The notes under the pieces were generated by a model, which searched no databases, had not been told where the DNA came from, and saw only the letters and a list, made by a program, of their open reading frames with translations. This document shows positions 1 to 10,462 of a stretch of DNA of 64,000 nt, in pieces. The translations under genes and the position numbers were made by a program. Each line of letters starts with the position of its first letter. Position 1 is the stretch's first letter. This DNA comes from Pocillopora verrucosa. Taxonomy: Eukaryota; Cnidaria; Anthozoa; Scleractinia; Pocilloporidae. The stretch spans positions 14,831,605 to 14,895,604 of the forward strand of contig NC_089316.1 of the NCBI RefSeq assembly GCF_036669915.1. Reading direction: 5' to 3'.

Positions 1-233
1 TGTTCCACTTGAGTTGATATCAACATCACGTAACAGAAGACATCTGTACGCAAGTCTTATCATCATAAAATGTAATAAATATAATTTACTCCCGCTTCAT
101 GCGAGACTCACCAGTGAAACATACGCAGCATATTCATAAAAAAAAAAAAACTACATAAATATCGCCAATCGGTACGATTCCAATTGTTTGGTTAATAATT
201 GTTTAAACAATTAACTCCTCACGCTCCACAATG
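1..233. other. Window edge, 3' side of tropomyosin-like gene
   Basis: AT-rich sequence with an A-run near 138-151. It lies downstream of the stop codon of the minus-strand gene at 234-986, so it probably holds that gene's 3'UTR. I see no coding signal in it. Confidence 0.4.
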
Positions 234-986
234 TCACACTCTAGAACCTTTTAGTTCGTTTGTGGTCTGTTTCAGTTCAGCGTTTCTTTTCTTGAACATG
301 GCTATTTTCTTTTCTAGCTCGACTATGTCTTTCTCCATTGCGTCTGCTTTCTTTTCAAATTTCTTCCTTTTCACGATCGCCCTGGTGATGTTTTCTTTTA
401 GATGCTCCACTTTCTCTACGTACTGTTTTTCACTCATAGGGGTATAATTCATTTTAATGCTGGTTCCCGCACGCTCGACTGCCCTCAACTTTTCCTGTAT
501 TCGAGCCATGGTATCTCGAGCGACCATCTCGCGTTTTTCTGCGGCAAGAATTAGCTTCTCTTTAGACTCGATGATCCGCTGCATGTTTGCAATGCTGTCC
601 ACAACTTTTTTAGCTTTCTCTCTGAGCTGTTTCACGGTATGTTCCATAGCATCCACGTCCACTTTGTTGTTCTCAAGAAAGTGTTTCATCTTTGAGTTCT
701 CATCATAGCGCTGCAGTGCAAAATGCAATCTCTCCTTGCAGTAACTCTCCTTGGTCTCCACTTTTTCAATTTCCTTCTCGACTTCTTTTATTTCGTCGAG
801 TATTTTTCTCTTCTTACTCAGGGCACCTTCCTCTCTTTTATTAACTTCAGCCAATTCCTCTTTCACTCGCTCTTCCCTCAAATTTTCTTTTTTAGTCGCC
901 TCGACAACCGCATCCATTTTCGCGCGGACCGATTTGATCCCTCGAACCAGGTTTTCCCTGGGTTCTCCACGAAACGTGCAAGCCAT
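234..986 (-). CDS. Intronless tropomyosin-like coiled-coil protein
   Basis: One open frame of 250 aa, counted from the first in-frame ATG at 986 (context AACATGGCT) to TGA at 234-236. Almost the whole protein is charged heptad-repeat helix rich in K, E, R, A and L, with no Pro after about residue 10 except in a break near residue 190 (NYTPMSEKQY). The block CKERLHFALQRYDE followed by Glu/Lys heptads resembles the central part of tropomyosins, which bind along actin filaments as parallel dimers. Its length is close to the 240-284 aa usual for the family. It lacks the canonical MDAIKKKM start and conserved C-terminal overlap region, so it may be a divergent cnidarian tropomyosin or an unrelated coiled coil. 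The absence of introns suggests retrocopy origin or loss of introns (inference). A short upstream exon cannot be excluded. Confidence 0.6.
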   Translation of the reverse strand: MACTFRGEPRENLVRGIKSVRAKMDAVVEATKKENLREERVKEELAEVNKREEGALSKKRKILDEIKEVEKEIEKVETKESYCKERLHFALQRYDENSKMKHFLENNKVDVDAMEHTVKQLREKAKKVVDSIANMQRIIESKEKLILAAEKREMVARDTMARIQEKLRAVERAGTSIKMNYTPMSEKQYVEKVEHLKENITRAIVKRKKFEKKADAMEKDIVELEKKIAMFKKRNAELKQTTNELKGSRV

Positions 987-2094
987 GTTGATGAATTTGA
1001 GCAAGGCTCACAAGTCTGATGTTCCGTCACGCTGTACGCGACATTGAAATAAGTTGATATCCACTTTCTAAGCTTGAAGTATTCGCTACAGATGACTGGC
1101 CTTAACCAATCAAATGCCTTGGTTTTGTTCTCGGCAACCAAAGGATCAATTAACATCAAGAAACGGCCAGTATTTCCTTGATCATCTGTGCGATAGTTAC
1201 AATTCATCTCAGTGAAAGGCTTTGAAAAACCCAACTATTTCATAAAAATATCCGAGCTGAAAACACATCCTTCATAGAAAGTGCAAGAGGACATTTGAAT
1301 CAAGCTTACTTAGAAGCCAGATTTGCAAATTGCTTCATAGCAGGCATTCTCTTTCAAAGTCAATAAAAAGATAACACAAACAAAATTTGAGTTTCTATTT
1401 CTAGTCCTCATTTGAAGGATGGAACTGCGAGATCTGATAGTTTTTCCTTAGGATTTTATTTCAATTATTATTTTTTCAAAATTATATATTTTTTTCTAAA
1501 CAGAAAGGACAATTTGTTACGAACCACATCAGTAGTAAGTCAACTCATGGCAAGATTCAATCGCGCAGAAAAAATTCGAGAAGGGTAATCTTTACAGAGT
1601 CGCCTCAGCCGTTACGTTAAGCCTTTGTTTACTCAGTCGACGAATACTGTTTTTCGGCAATATCACAGTTTTTCACGCAGCCTTAACAGTTGCACTGTAA
1701 CTGTATGAGAATCTATTGAAAATGTGCGGGAAACCTGGATGCGACTAATCCACCGGCCAACCAGTTTACGGCCTAAACTGAAATACAGGACGAGCAACAA
1801 TTCCGCAATGTCTTAAAAGACCCTTAAATCCTTTATAGGGTGCATTTACGGCACTCCACAATATTAACATGGACAGATATAAGATAGCTTCAGTTCGACT
1901 ATTGATAAACCAAAGTGACCCGACATCTTATCTTGCTGTGCATCACGTCGCCCCACTCGACTCAAGTGTTTACTCTCTAACCAAATATAGACATTCGTCG
2001 GCTGGTATCTCTGGCAAGCTAACTGCCTTATAACTACAGCCACATCAGAGTTTCAACAATAATCAAAGAACGGACACCAATCATAGACTACTGT

Positions 2095-2640
2095 AATGAT
2101 TCTATTTCGCGCCCTCGTTCTATTAAGCGCCTCCGCTCCATTAAATGCCCCACTCGAATTTGTTTTTGTCATAAACGCCCCTATTCTAAGAAGCGCCCAT
2201 CTTGCGTAAGCACTTCAATTCAAATAATTACCACATTCTGTTCACTGATAGCACTGTTAGAGTCCGTGCACACTGAGATCAGGCATGGTTCACCTTCCTT
2301 TAATTACTTACTTAAAGCCTTATTATACAAAAAACAGTGGTTTTCGTCTCAGTCTCTCAAGAAGTAAGTTCATGTGGATGGCACAGTTCCTTCAAAAGAA
2401 TGATCTCGTCTTGTCTCAAAATTTTCCAACAGCTCCTTGGCTGTTCGTTCTAGCGAGTAAGACCCCAGGGATAATGCGTCAGTTTCCCAGTCTTCTAGAT
2501 CATTTTCAAACAAACATCAACGGTTTGTTTCGCACATTTTGGTATTTCTGTAAAAATAAGAATTAGGCCCACTGCTTCGAATAAGTGCCTTCCATTGAGG
2601 CACCAAAAGTAAGAAAGTGCCCCAGGCGCTCAATCTATTA
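2095..2640. repeat. Degenerate short-unit repeat (AAGCGCC motif)
   Basis: Phrases such as ATTAAGCGCCTCC, ATTAAATGCCCC, ATAAACGCCCC, AAGAAGCGCCC and ATAAGTGCC recur every 15-30 bp in two clusters (about 2105-2205 and 2575-2640). They look like eroded copies of one unit, possibly subterminal repeats of a DNA transposon (inference). Confidence 0.45.
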
Positions 2641-2830
2641 ATTTCGGAAAACTAAGATTGTAAAACAATCTTAAGAATGAAGGGGGTAAGATTCTAAAGA
2701 AAATGTGGTGATTTGTCGGTTGAGGAGTATAACAAGGTAATTTGGTTTAATCAACTGAGTGGTTGCGGTCTTGGCCACCGTGCTGTTACTGTCTTACGAC
2801 ACCTGCTCAACCATTCAGATGCAAACTAAA
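2640..2830. repeat. Dispersed repeat fragment (GGTTTAATCAACTGAGT family)
   Basis: Contains AATGAAGGGGGTAAG, a weakly conserved spacer, then AATTTGGTTTAATCAACTGAG. The same word order appears at 12500-12600 and, in reverse complement, at 41325-41400 and 56720-56840. This marks it as a degenerate copy of a dispersed family. Confidence 0.55.
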
Positions 2831-3036
2831 CCTTATTGCATCTTGGGTAGTTGAGTGCTCATCATCTGCTCAAGTAAAATGACAGGGGGTCACTGTTTTC
2901 AGAGAAGTTTTTGTGATTCAATGTTCAGCCAAACTATGTAAAATGAGAGGAAGTGCACAAGCTTGCAGCATCAAATAATTGTTTTGACAACTGCAAATTT
3001 GTGAACAGTCAACTTCTTTCCAAACTTTAACTCCAG

Positions 3037-6000
3037 TTATTCTGACTCTGAGCTCGAGCTGTCTACATCAAAGGGAGACATTCTGGACTTTTTCTTCAAA
3101 CTTTCCAAAAAGTCTTTGACAAGCACTTTAGGAGGGACAATATCTGAGGAAATTCAACAAAGATGTATGGTCTGTTGCATGAATTAAAATAAAATAACTT
3201 TTAACTTTTGCTGTTACTAACTTCAATCTTTGTACAGCTGTCTTATAACAAATGGCTATGACAATAACCTCTTATAAGCATAATTAACTAATAATAATAA
3301 TAATAATAATAATGATGATAATAATGTTACCATGACATCATAATCTTTATCGATCGTATTACAATATATGAGACGTGATTAGTAAACAATTAGTCGAGTT
3401 AGTGAACGCATGTGTTTGAATATCCTCTCAAGGACTAGAGCCACAAATGTTGGTACGTAAATTCATTTTATATTGTTTTTCTTCTCAATATCCTGTTGTG
3501 TTCTAAGTACACCAAATCAGTTAGTGTTTTGTGATCTATTTTCAGTTGACCTTTTGCTTTACATGAACATAAGCGAAATAAAGTGAATGAGTGGGACAAT
3601 GAGTCTTTATTGAGTGTATCCAACACAAGCACAAATAATAACAAATAATTACACCTTTTATTAGGATATACCATGCAAGCACTTCTTCCCTTGAAAATTG
3701 CAGATAACACTGTTAGAGAGGTAACATTGAACAATTATTAGCCCAAGGCCAAGTTATTATTGTTGAATAGTGCCCACAATGAAGCTGGGGGATTATTCAA
3801 CACTATTCACTGAGCCTTCTGCAAATAATTGTTGTAAGTATAATTGTTCAGGTGCTTGAAAATTTTGTGACCAGTTTGTTTTGTTGTTGGAACTATTCTG
3901 CAAATAAAGAATGTTTTGAAAGGTCCTTGGAAATTCCCGCACAAGAATCTCTATAATCACCTCAGCAATTAAACTTATACCAATATAACATCTTCAATGT
4001 AACCATTTCCTCTCTTTTCTGGACTCTGTAAAGATTATCACCCAAACAACTTGTGTTACATGAAAAAAAACATCTTTGTCATGTTCTTGTACTCAAGAGC
4101 ATGAAAATGGAGCTGAAAATTACCTCCAAGAAATTGAAGTTTTTCTTCATCTTCCACTACTTTAGCTGCAATAATAAAGAAAAGGACAAAGAAAAATTAA
4201 TACAAAACATTTTGAAGAACTTTGAGAGAACTCATTTTCAAATTTTTTAGGTTAGATTATGAGGAAATTTTATTCGGTGAAAATTACTGAAATCCAAGAC
4301 TGCATGACAGTAATGCTGATTACACATGATAATACCTAAGATTTACTACAATTGGTTGAGAGCATTCAATCAATATACAATAGCATGTGCAGTTGACACA
4401 ATAATGCAACATCTGCAGTAGATATTGCAGTCATCATGTTAAGTTCAATGTCTTCCTAGTTTTCAAGCCCTGCATCGTGTGGTGTTCTCAAACTTTTGCA
4501 ACTTCAGAGAGAAACTCAAAAAGGCTAAACACTTTAAAAAGTTAGTAATAAATCAGTTCTAGAATTCAGTTTCCGCTGCATCAAAACTTGTGTCTGTGTT
4601 AACTGCCACTGATCTTGGTATTGATAATTCATGATATAATGCTAAATCTCATTCAATAATTGCTTATAATTTGTCACTTTGTATCTACCTTGACTTCATT
4701 GATTAAGCTACAAGATTGGTGGTCTAGCTCATTTTGACAACTAACTGTATGTCTTTATCACTTACAACTCCTTCACAAAGTAAACATTACTTACAGAGTC
4801 CCTTGTAGGTCAGTTGCTTTGAATCACTCTCCTGTTTATAAGCAGTGATGGTAAGATAGTCAATAAATAATTCCTGAAGAAAAAAAAAATTATTTCATAG
4901 CAATTATATTTTATCTGACCAAGTTATTAAATCTTTATAAACAGCCACTAAAAAACAAACCATAACAAAAAAAAACCCTTTAGTAGAGCAACCAATATAT
5001 GATGAAATGATCAAATAAAGAACAAGCCTTGAAAATGGTTATGAACAAGAGAAAGAGAACAATCCAGGATCTCAGATATAATTGCTATTTGTGTATGTCC
5101 TTGGTGACCACATAATAGATCTGTAGCTGTTACAAGTTTGAAGAAAGGCTATCTCAGTCACATAATAAACTGATTATACATGCATTCTGATTGGCTTTTA
5201 CCTATGATCCACAGGAGGACAGACACATTGATGATATCACCATCAACTTTTTTGCTTTTTATCCACATTGTCTATGGCCAGTAGATTAATAGATCACAGA
5301 AGACATCAAAATGTAGTAAAAAAAAAATCAGTGACACACTAAGCTGTGCCATGCGCCACTTTTTTTTTTTTTTTTTTTTTACATAACATTATGAAATCAT
5401 CTGTGATCTAATAGGGAACAAAAGCACCCCAACATGGCATCTACTTTTTGAACAGAATACCTCAACTAACCATGCATCCTGAGATGTGAAAAGACCTTAA
5501 GTCTCTCATTTAAGAAGATTTTTCTAGCCTTGAAAATTTTTTATGCACAGTTTATGGTATGATTCCTGCACAGCCCCTAGCCTGCAGTGCAGGCATCTAA
5601 TTAGTGGGAGCTAACATTATAACCTTGTGTTTGTTTATTGGATGGATTGCAAGTTATAGATGGAGTTAGAGTAGATGGTGGGGGTAGTGGGTGGGGGAAG
5701 AGTGAGAAGACACCTGCCTGAAGGAGCTGTTGAAAAGCAAAACACCCCCTGATTAGTTTTGCATCACTGTATTTCTGGAAATGAGCAGGTAATAAATCAA
5801 CACGAGTTAAATGAAAAACTGGAAGCACTGTCTTTCAAAAAAAAAAAAACAAAAACACATTGAGCCAGAACAGAAAATTCCCTGCTGATGCAAATACAAG
5901 TTGATATTTGCTGCTCTCTATATCCTCCAAATGACAATCTGTGAGTGTAGCTAACATTCATCTGATGAAGATGCCTATTCCATTTGATCATAAACAATAT

Positions 6001-6895
6001 GTTGAAGGCTGACAAATGACAACTTTACTTGAAGGTTTCCCATTATAATTTCTATTATTAGAACCAACACCTGAAATATCAGGCTGATCAATAGCTGGAG
6101 CTTAGCTGTACCAATCAGGAACTCTGGTCATGGGTGAATGCAGTTATTCCAAATAATGATGACTTTGGGCAGGTGTAATCTTGACCGCCCCCTTGGTATA
6201 AATTTCTTTCTCTCCCCAGCCTTCTGCTGCCATTAAAATTAAAGATGGTGGCCATACTTTTCTTTAAGAAAATTCTGAGTATTCACCTACCATAATTACG
6301 CCTGCTCTGCAGGCTATACAGTTCCATGCTATTTAATACAAAGCAATAGTTCTCTCTGTAGCCCCAAAGGATATTTATTGTTTCCACCTTTGTTCTCTTT
6401 ATCCAGGAACTGTACGCATACAGAAGTAAGGGGCTGTGCGGAAATCTTACCCAGTTTGGCAAGCACAGTTTTCTCTACCGCTTAAGAGGAGCCACACAAA
6501 GATATACCGCAAATAGAGAGATAGGATGTATCTTGACGAATGCAGCTTTAAAAGTGGAGAGAGAATGGGTGTGCTTATACAACCAAGAACTTTCTTGGCC
6601 TTTGGCTGGTTAACCACTAACAATATCAATTACTAACTTGATTTCCATCGGTACGGACTGATGTAAATTTTCATCGATTATTGATTAAATCAACAGGATA
6701 CCCCGAGAGCAATAAAGATACGCTGACAAACTGTAACATAAAAGAGAGACCTACCGTGGCTTTTGTTATTAGGAAAACTGAATCTTGACTGAAATGTGGC
6801 TGTTCCGGAGAACTTTTCATGATTGTTTTGACTCTTGCGATTGGCAATTGAGTTGCCTTTCCCGCGCTGCTGTCCACGCTCGTTTTCTCCGCCAT
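3037..6895 (-). CDS. CHRAC1: Chromatin accessibility complex protein 1 (histone fold)
   Basis: Four coding exons on the minus strand: 6895-6755, 4873-4795, 4165-4124 and 3143-3037. They are joined by GT-AG introns with phases 0, 1 and 1. Total 369 nt, 122 aa. CHRAC1 is the small H2A/NF-YC-like histone-fold subunit that pairs with POLE3 in the ISWI-containing CHRAC remodeller and helps nucleosome sliding in the nucleus. Residues 17-33 (LPIARVKTIMKSSPEQP) match the hallmark IMKSSPE stretch of animal CHRAC1, followed by ITKATELFIDYL, LTYKGLSKVV, LQFLGDIVP and the acidic SSSSESE tail. Human CHRAC1 is 131 aa, so length fits. The gene shares a 92-bp intergenic promoter with GEMIN7. Introns 1 and 2 hold repeats at 5180-6452 and 4325-4665. 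Confidence 0.93.
3287..3325. repeat. TAA/TGA trinucleotide microsatellite
   Basis: About ten consecutive AAT units with two GAT interruptions, lying upstream (transcript-downstream) of the CHRAC1 last-exon acceptor. It is a simple repeat. Confidence 0.85.
3725..3850. repeat. Dispersed repeat ending in AATTGTTCAGGTGCT
   Basis: Located in the CHRAC1 intron between exons 3 and 4 coordinates on the opposite-strand flank (3144-4123). It carries TTCACTGAGCCT, GCAAATAATTGTT, AGTATAATTG and CAGGTGCT in the same order as 29500-29565 in the Pumilio intron. Both are copies of one family. Confidence 0.6.
4325..4665. repeat. Dispersed ~340-bp repeat, copy A
   Basis: In the intron between CHRAC1 exons 2 and 3. 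Shared blocks with 46775-47120 in the same order include TTGGTTGAGAG, ATTCAAT, CCTAGTTTTCAAGCCC, GTGTTCTCAAACTTTT, GAATTC and TGATAATT. Identity is patchy, so both copies are old. Confidence 0.65.
5180..5425. repeat. Foldback/MITE element, truncated copy 1
   Basis: Lies in CHRAC1 intron 1. Blocks GCATTCTGATTGGCT, GGAGGACAGAC, AATAGATCACAGA, GACATCAAAATGT and CAGTGACACAC match, in reverse complement, the longer copy at 10735-11045. A T-run of about 24 nt sits in the loop region at 5361-5384. Confidence 0.65.
5553..6452. mobile_element. Candidate TIR element (GGTAAGATTTCCGCACAGCCCC ends)
   Basis: Left end at 5553-5575 and right end at 6430-6452 are near-complementary (core CACAGCCCCT / AGGGGCTGTG). 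The same terminal word flanks the 140-bp unit at 62721-62861. It sits in CHRAC1 intron 1, carries no transposase frame that I recognise, and is therefore a non-autonomous or chance pairing of two family ends. Confidence 0.4.
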
Positions 6896-6987
6896 TTTGA
6901 AAGACACCAACCAAACTATGCAAACGGTCAGCGGAATCATCAAGCTCGTTCCACACTGCTTTCTTCTTCCTAAACGTTGTCGAACAG
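6896..6987. promoter_or_regulatory. Bidirectional promoter between CHRAC1 and GEMIN7
   Basis: Only 92 bp separate the two divergent start codons, so one region must serve both genes, and their 5'UTRs must be very short or overlap. No TATA box is obvious. The arrangement is typical of housekeeping gene pairs. Confidence 0.7.
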
Positions 6988-7320
6988 ATGGAGGATCCCT
7001 CTGCAGATCCAAGTTCACCAAGCTACCAAATCTCGCCAGAATGTGAATCGAAGGTTTTAACAACTGATATCGAAGCTGAGCAAGATGCGAGGGCTCAACT
7101 TAGAGATGTATTTCTTCGTTCTATCTTTGCGTCCTGTAACAAGCCAGCTTGCTTTTTGATGCACGAGAAGACTCAAGTGGAAGCCATCTTTGTGGCTACA
7201 GACATAAACATAGAGAATTTCCAGGTATCTGAACTTCAAACTCCAATGGGAGTAGTCAATGAGGCTTTGCTGAGGTCGTCTGATGTGCTGTCATTTACAA
7301 TAGACCTTGAAAAGAAATAG
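6988..7320 (+). CDS. GEMIN7: Gem-associated protein 7
   Basis: Uninterrupted 110-aa frame with ATG at 6988 and TAG at 7318-7320. Gemin7 has an Sm-like fold and pairs with Gemin6 in the SMN complex, which loads Sm proteins onto spliceosomal snRNAs. Residues 35-105 align with human Gemin7: ARAQLRDVFLRSI, CFLMHEKTQVEA, FVATDINIENFQVSELQTP, MGVVNEALLRSSDVLSFTI. The N-terminal 34 residues are acidic and Ser/Pro-rich and not conserved. Human GEMIN7 is 131 aa. It is head-to-head with CHRAC1 and convergent with the CULT gene. The whole coding region is one exon. Confidence 0.93.
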   Translation: MEDPSADPSSPSYQISPECESKVLTTDIEAEQDARAQLRDVFLRSIFASCNKPACFLMHEKTQVEAIFVATDINIENFQVSELQTPMGVVNEALLRSSDVLSFTIDLEKK

Positions 7321-8216
7321 AATAACCTTGTTTGGAACTCAACCGCATACAACAGGAGACTGCAAGTTCTTCAGCTCTTCTTTTTCAAATCAGTTCCATT
7401 GGTAGGCACTGTTTGGTGGAAACAAGCAATGTTTCACACGGGTGACGGATACTTGGCTTTAGTGGTTGCTCGGTCCACATTTCATTTTAAACAAGGAATA
7501 TTGTGTGAACACAAGACATTCCTCCATTAGAAGGCATACAGCCTAAGAACCTAACATTTCTCGCCCTGTACCAAGTAGTGGAGCTTCTATAGATTGTCGT
7601 AGTGTTTCTAATGCATGACTTGATTACTTGGAGTCAGAAATTCAACATACATCTTTAGAAACAGAATTTAAAGGAAGTGCACACTCGTTGAGGTCATAAA
7701 GAGAATATCTTTTAAAAATATATATTCTCTTATTGATGTAAAAACCATAGCCTTCATTGGACACAAAAATAGGTACATATATTTGTCTATGGAGATGATC
7801 TGTTCCGAGATGCAGACAGGCTTTCACAAAGAGGGACTAATCTCTGATACAAATCAAGACTCCGTTATCAACCTCCTTCCTTTTCATCCCCCTCTCAAAG
7901 GACAGTCTTGTAGAGCATTTGATTTCTTTAAGGTAGTGAATATTTATAATAAAATTTATTGCATATTTAAGTTTCTTTACCATTTTGGTGGTCTCTCCGC
8001 ACTCTCTCTGGTGGAGGAGAGAGCTTGTTGCATGACAAACCAAACAACAGCTGCAAAGGAGGCCACCAGTAACAGTTTGAGGACACTGGTTTGCATATTT
8101 ATGCACCTGATAAACAATTTTTTGAGTCTTTTCTCAAGTTGAAGAAGATTATCACACCATATGGTTTTTCTTTGAAAATGTTTTTTCCCATTTTATTTTT
8201 AAAGTACTCTACTTAC

Positions 8217-8424
8217 TTAACCTTTTACTTTAAGAGTGACTTGCATCTAATTTCTCCTTACAATATCAACCCTGAATCAAACATCAAGGTCACAAGAATA
8301 AAGGAAATGATCACCTACTAAACAACCTCTTGATTGTTAATCAAATCCTCTTTGTCAAGACCTTAGAAGTAAAGAGAACAGTATGGAGAATATAAATACT
8401 GATTTTAAGGTGTCAAGGGTTAAA
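8217..8424. repeat. TTAACCC-ended ~200-bp element, copy 1
   Basis: Starts TTAACCTTTTACTTTAAGAGTGACT and ends GTCAAGGGTTAAAG (ends inverted). Inside are CATCTAATTTCTCC, GTCACAAGAATAAAGG and GAGAACAGTATGGAGAAT, which are the shared markers of copies at 11142, 19343, 28114 and 42583. Confidence 0.75.
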
Positions 8425-8940
8425 GAACATTTGCACAGGAAGCCTGACTTTAGGAAGTTTACTTTTGTTAGCTTTTGTTTTGTCCTTTACCATTTTTAAT
8501 AGTAACTTATGTTGCAGTTTTTTTTTGGCACTGTACAACACTAGACAGTATATTTTCTATCATTTCATATATAACGACTTCATTACCTTTTCACTTTTAC
8601 CAAAGCTGCAATTGCTAATTTCTTGTGTCATTCATATTAAGTTTCCAACTCTCTGTGTTTGATTTTCTTGACCCTTGACATTTATAATACACCACTTGAA
8701 GGTCACATTTATCCAATATCTTCCTCGCTATATCATCCTATATCTGAAATATTGTAACCCTGTATGAAAGAATCTTAACTAAGGTCATCACGCCAAACAC
8801 AACATCAGACAAGATGCACCTGCTGGGACCTTTCTATAGTCATCCAAAGGGTTAGGATGAGAAGTCATCACATTTTTAGTCTTTTGATCAAAGATGGCTT
8901 TAAAACCCTTTGCAGAATGGATACAAGCTCCAGGTTTAGA

Positions 8941-9200
8941 AGTCATTAAGTGCTTGGCAAATACATAAAAGGCCTGCCACACAAAGTAATATTACTACTT
9001 AGTTGTGAAAAACTAAGAAACCAAGAGTGTCAAGAACTTTCAGGCACTATTCCATTAACTTATGTGGTCATTAAGTCATTAAGTGCTTGGCAAATGCATT
9101 AAGGGCCTGTTAGTCAGAGTAATATTATTACTTAATTGTAAAAAAACTATGAAACCAAGTGTGTAAGGGACTTTCAGGCACTATTCCATTGACTTCTGTT
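8941..9200. repeat. Imperfect tandem duplication, ~133-bp unit
   Basis: AGTCATTAAGTGCTTGGCAA begins at 8941 and again at 9074. Both units continue with AAGGCCTG, AGTAATATTA, GAAACCAAG and TTTCAGGCACTATTCCATT. The two units differ by point changes, so it is an old duplication. Confidence 0.85.
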
Positions 9201-10462
9201 GTTAAAGCTGCTCAAAAGTGTTGTCATCTAACTTCTGTATGCTTTTGGTGTCACTATCAATGAGTCTGCATCTATAAAACAACAAAAAGGACACAAAACA
9301 TAAACTTCAATCAGAGTGATATTTTTACTGTGTGATTTTAATGAAAATGTCTTGCCAAGATAAAAAAGTTCCTCTCATAAAATTACCCAATGAATAGTTT
9401 TGTAGGTCAGCCTGCAGTCATCAGTTTATGAGAGCAGGAAAGATGGGCAAGTGCTTCAAATCTCAACAGACCCAGCTGACATGTAAACCAATTCTTACAC
9501 AATATCTTCAACAAGGCATTTTTAAAATGTTTCAAAGATACAAGTTCCCTAGTTACTACACTTCAGTGCAACAGTATGCACAATGGAAATATGAAGCACT
9601 CCCATACAATTTACAATTTATATAACTCTGTTTCCTGGTGGGAACATTTTTTGTTCTCCATATAGTGTGTTGGTAGGGTGCCAAGCATTTAGGGAAATAG
9701 GTCAAGGTGGCTCTGAGTCATGGAATCTTGAGTCACCATCTCAGGGCATGCTGCAACAGCAGACACCACACGATGACCTGAAGTTTGTTCATCATGATCC
9801 TTAGGTGTATGGTCTCAAGAATATTTCAAGCTAGTAACAAGTTAAATCTGAAACAGCCTGAAACATTTGATGATAGGTCTAATTTATGAAGTACACTTCA
9901 ACCTCTACCAATGACCACCTCCCTTCAACAGCTGGACTTAATATGTCTTAAAGGATGGTATAGGATGAAAGATAAGAAGTAAAAGTAGGTGGTGTTCAAG
10001 AAGGATGATCACTTTTACCGGACTCAAGAGTCTGATGACATTGGCTACAAGGGACACCTCCATCCAGGGAACACGAACTTTGGTCCAGGAAATATATTAA
10101 TTTCATCTTCATACTTGTTTTCAGTATTGAAGGGGAAAGGAACACTTATCCTGGGTCCTAAAGCCATGTTTTAACCTCCATTCAGGGGACACCTTAGCCA
10201 CTCCAGAGATTCTCACCAAAGTGGTAGTACAGTGTATGACATAAGAAGTTGTTTCAGTTTGGAAAGTGCACCTAATGAACTCTATCTTTTAACTGCTTAT
10301 GGCTCTTGAGTAAATTTACTGCACTTGTGGATATTTAATACATAATTATCTAGCTGTGTGAAATAGAGACTCCAGCAGATTCCAAGCCAGAATAATAAAA
10401 ATATCAAAGTTATTATTTTTTTTTTGTGGTGAATCATTAACAAACCCCAATCCAATCTCTCT

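Larger units (their letters stand above)
987..3036. other. Intergenic stretch between tropomyosin-like gene and CHRAC1
   Basis: The first 300 bp are probably the promoter and 5'UTR of the tropomyosin-like gene. Around 2095-2215 and 2570-2640 there are degenerate iterations of a short GC-rich word (roughly ATTAAGCGCCC). A dispersed-repeat fragment lies at about 2640-2830, related to sequences at 12550-12770, 41325-41400 and 56700-56840. No gene is supported here. Confidence 0.5.
7321..10462. other. Intergenic stretch between GEMIN7 and CULT gene 3' ends
   Basis: Convergent 3' ends. The GEMIN7 3'UTR begins here, with an AATAAA at 7948 as one possible poly(A) signal. The rest holds a TTAACCC-type element (8217-8424) and a 133-bp imperfect tandem duplication (8941-9200). 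The 60-90 aa frames in this stretch have no recognisable features, and I do not call them. Confidence 0.5.

Noticed and set aside
878-1234. 118-codon minus-strand frame overlapping the tropomyosin-like gene start.
   Set aside because: It overlaps the stronger frame in another phase and shows no domain; it is most likely 5'UTR/promoter sequence.
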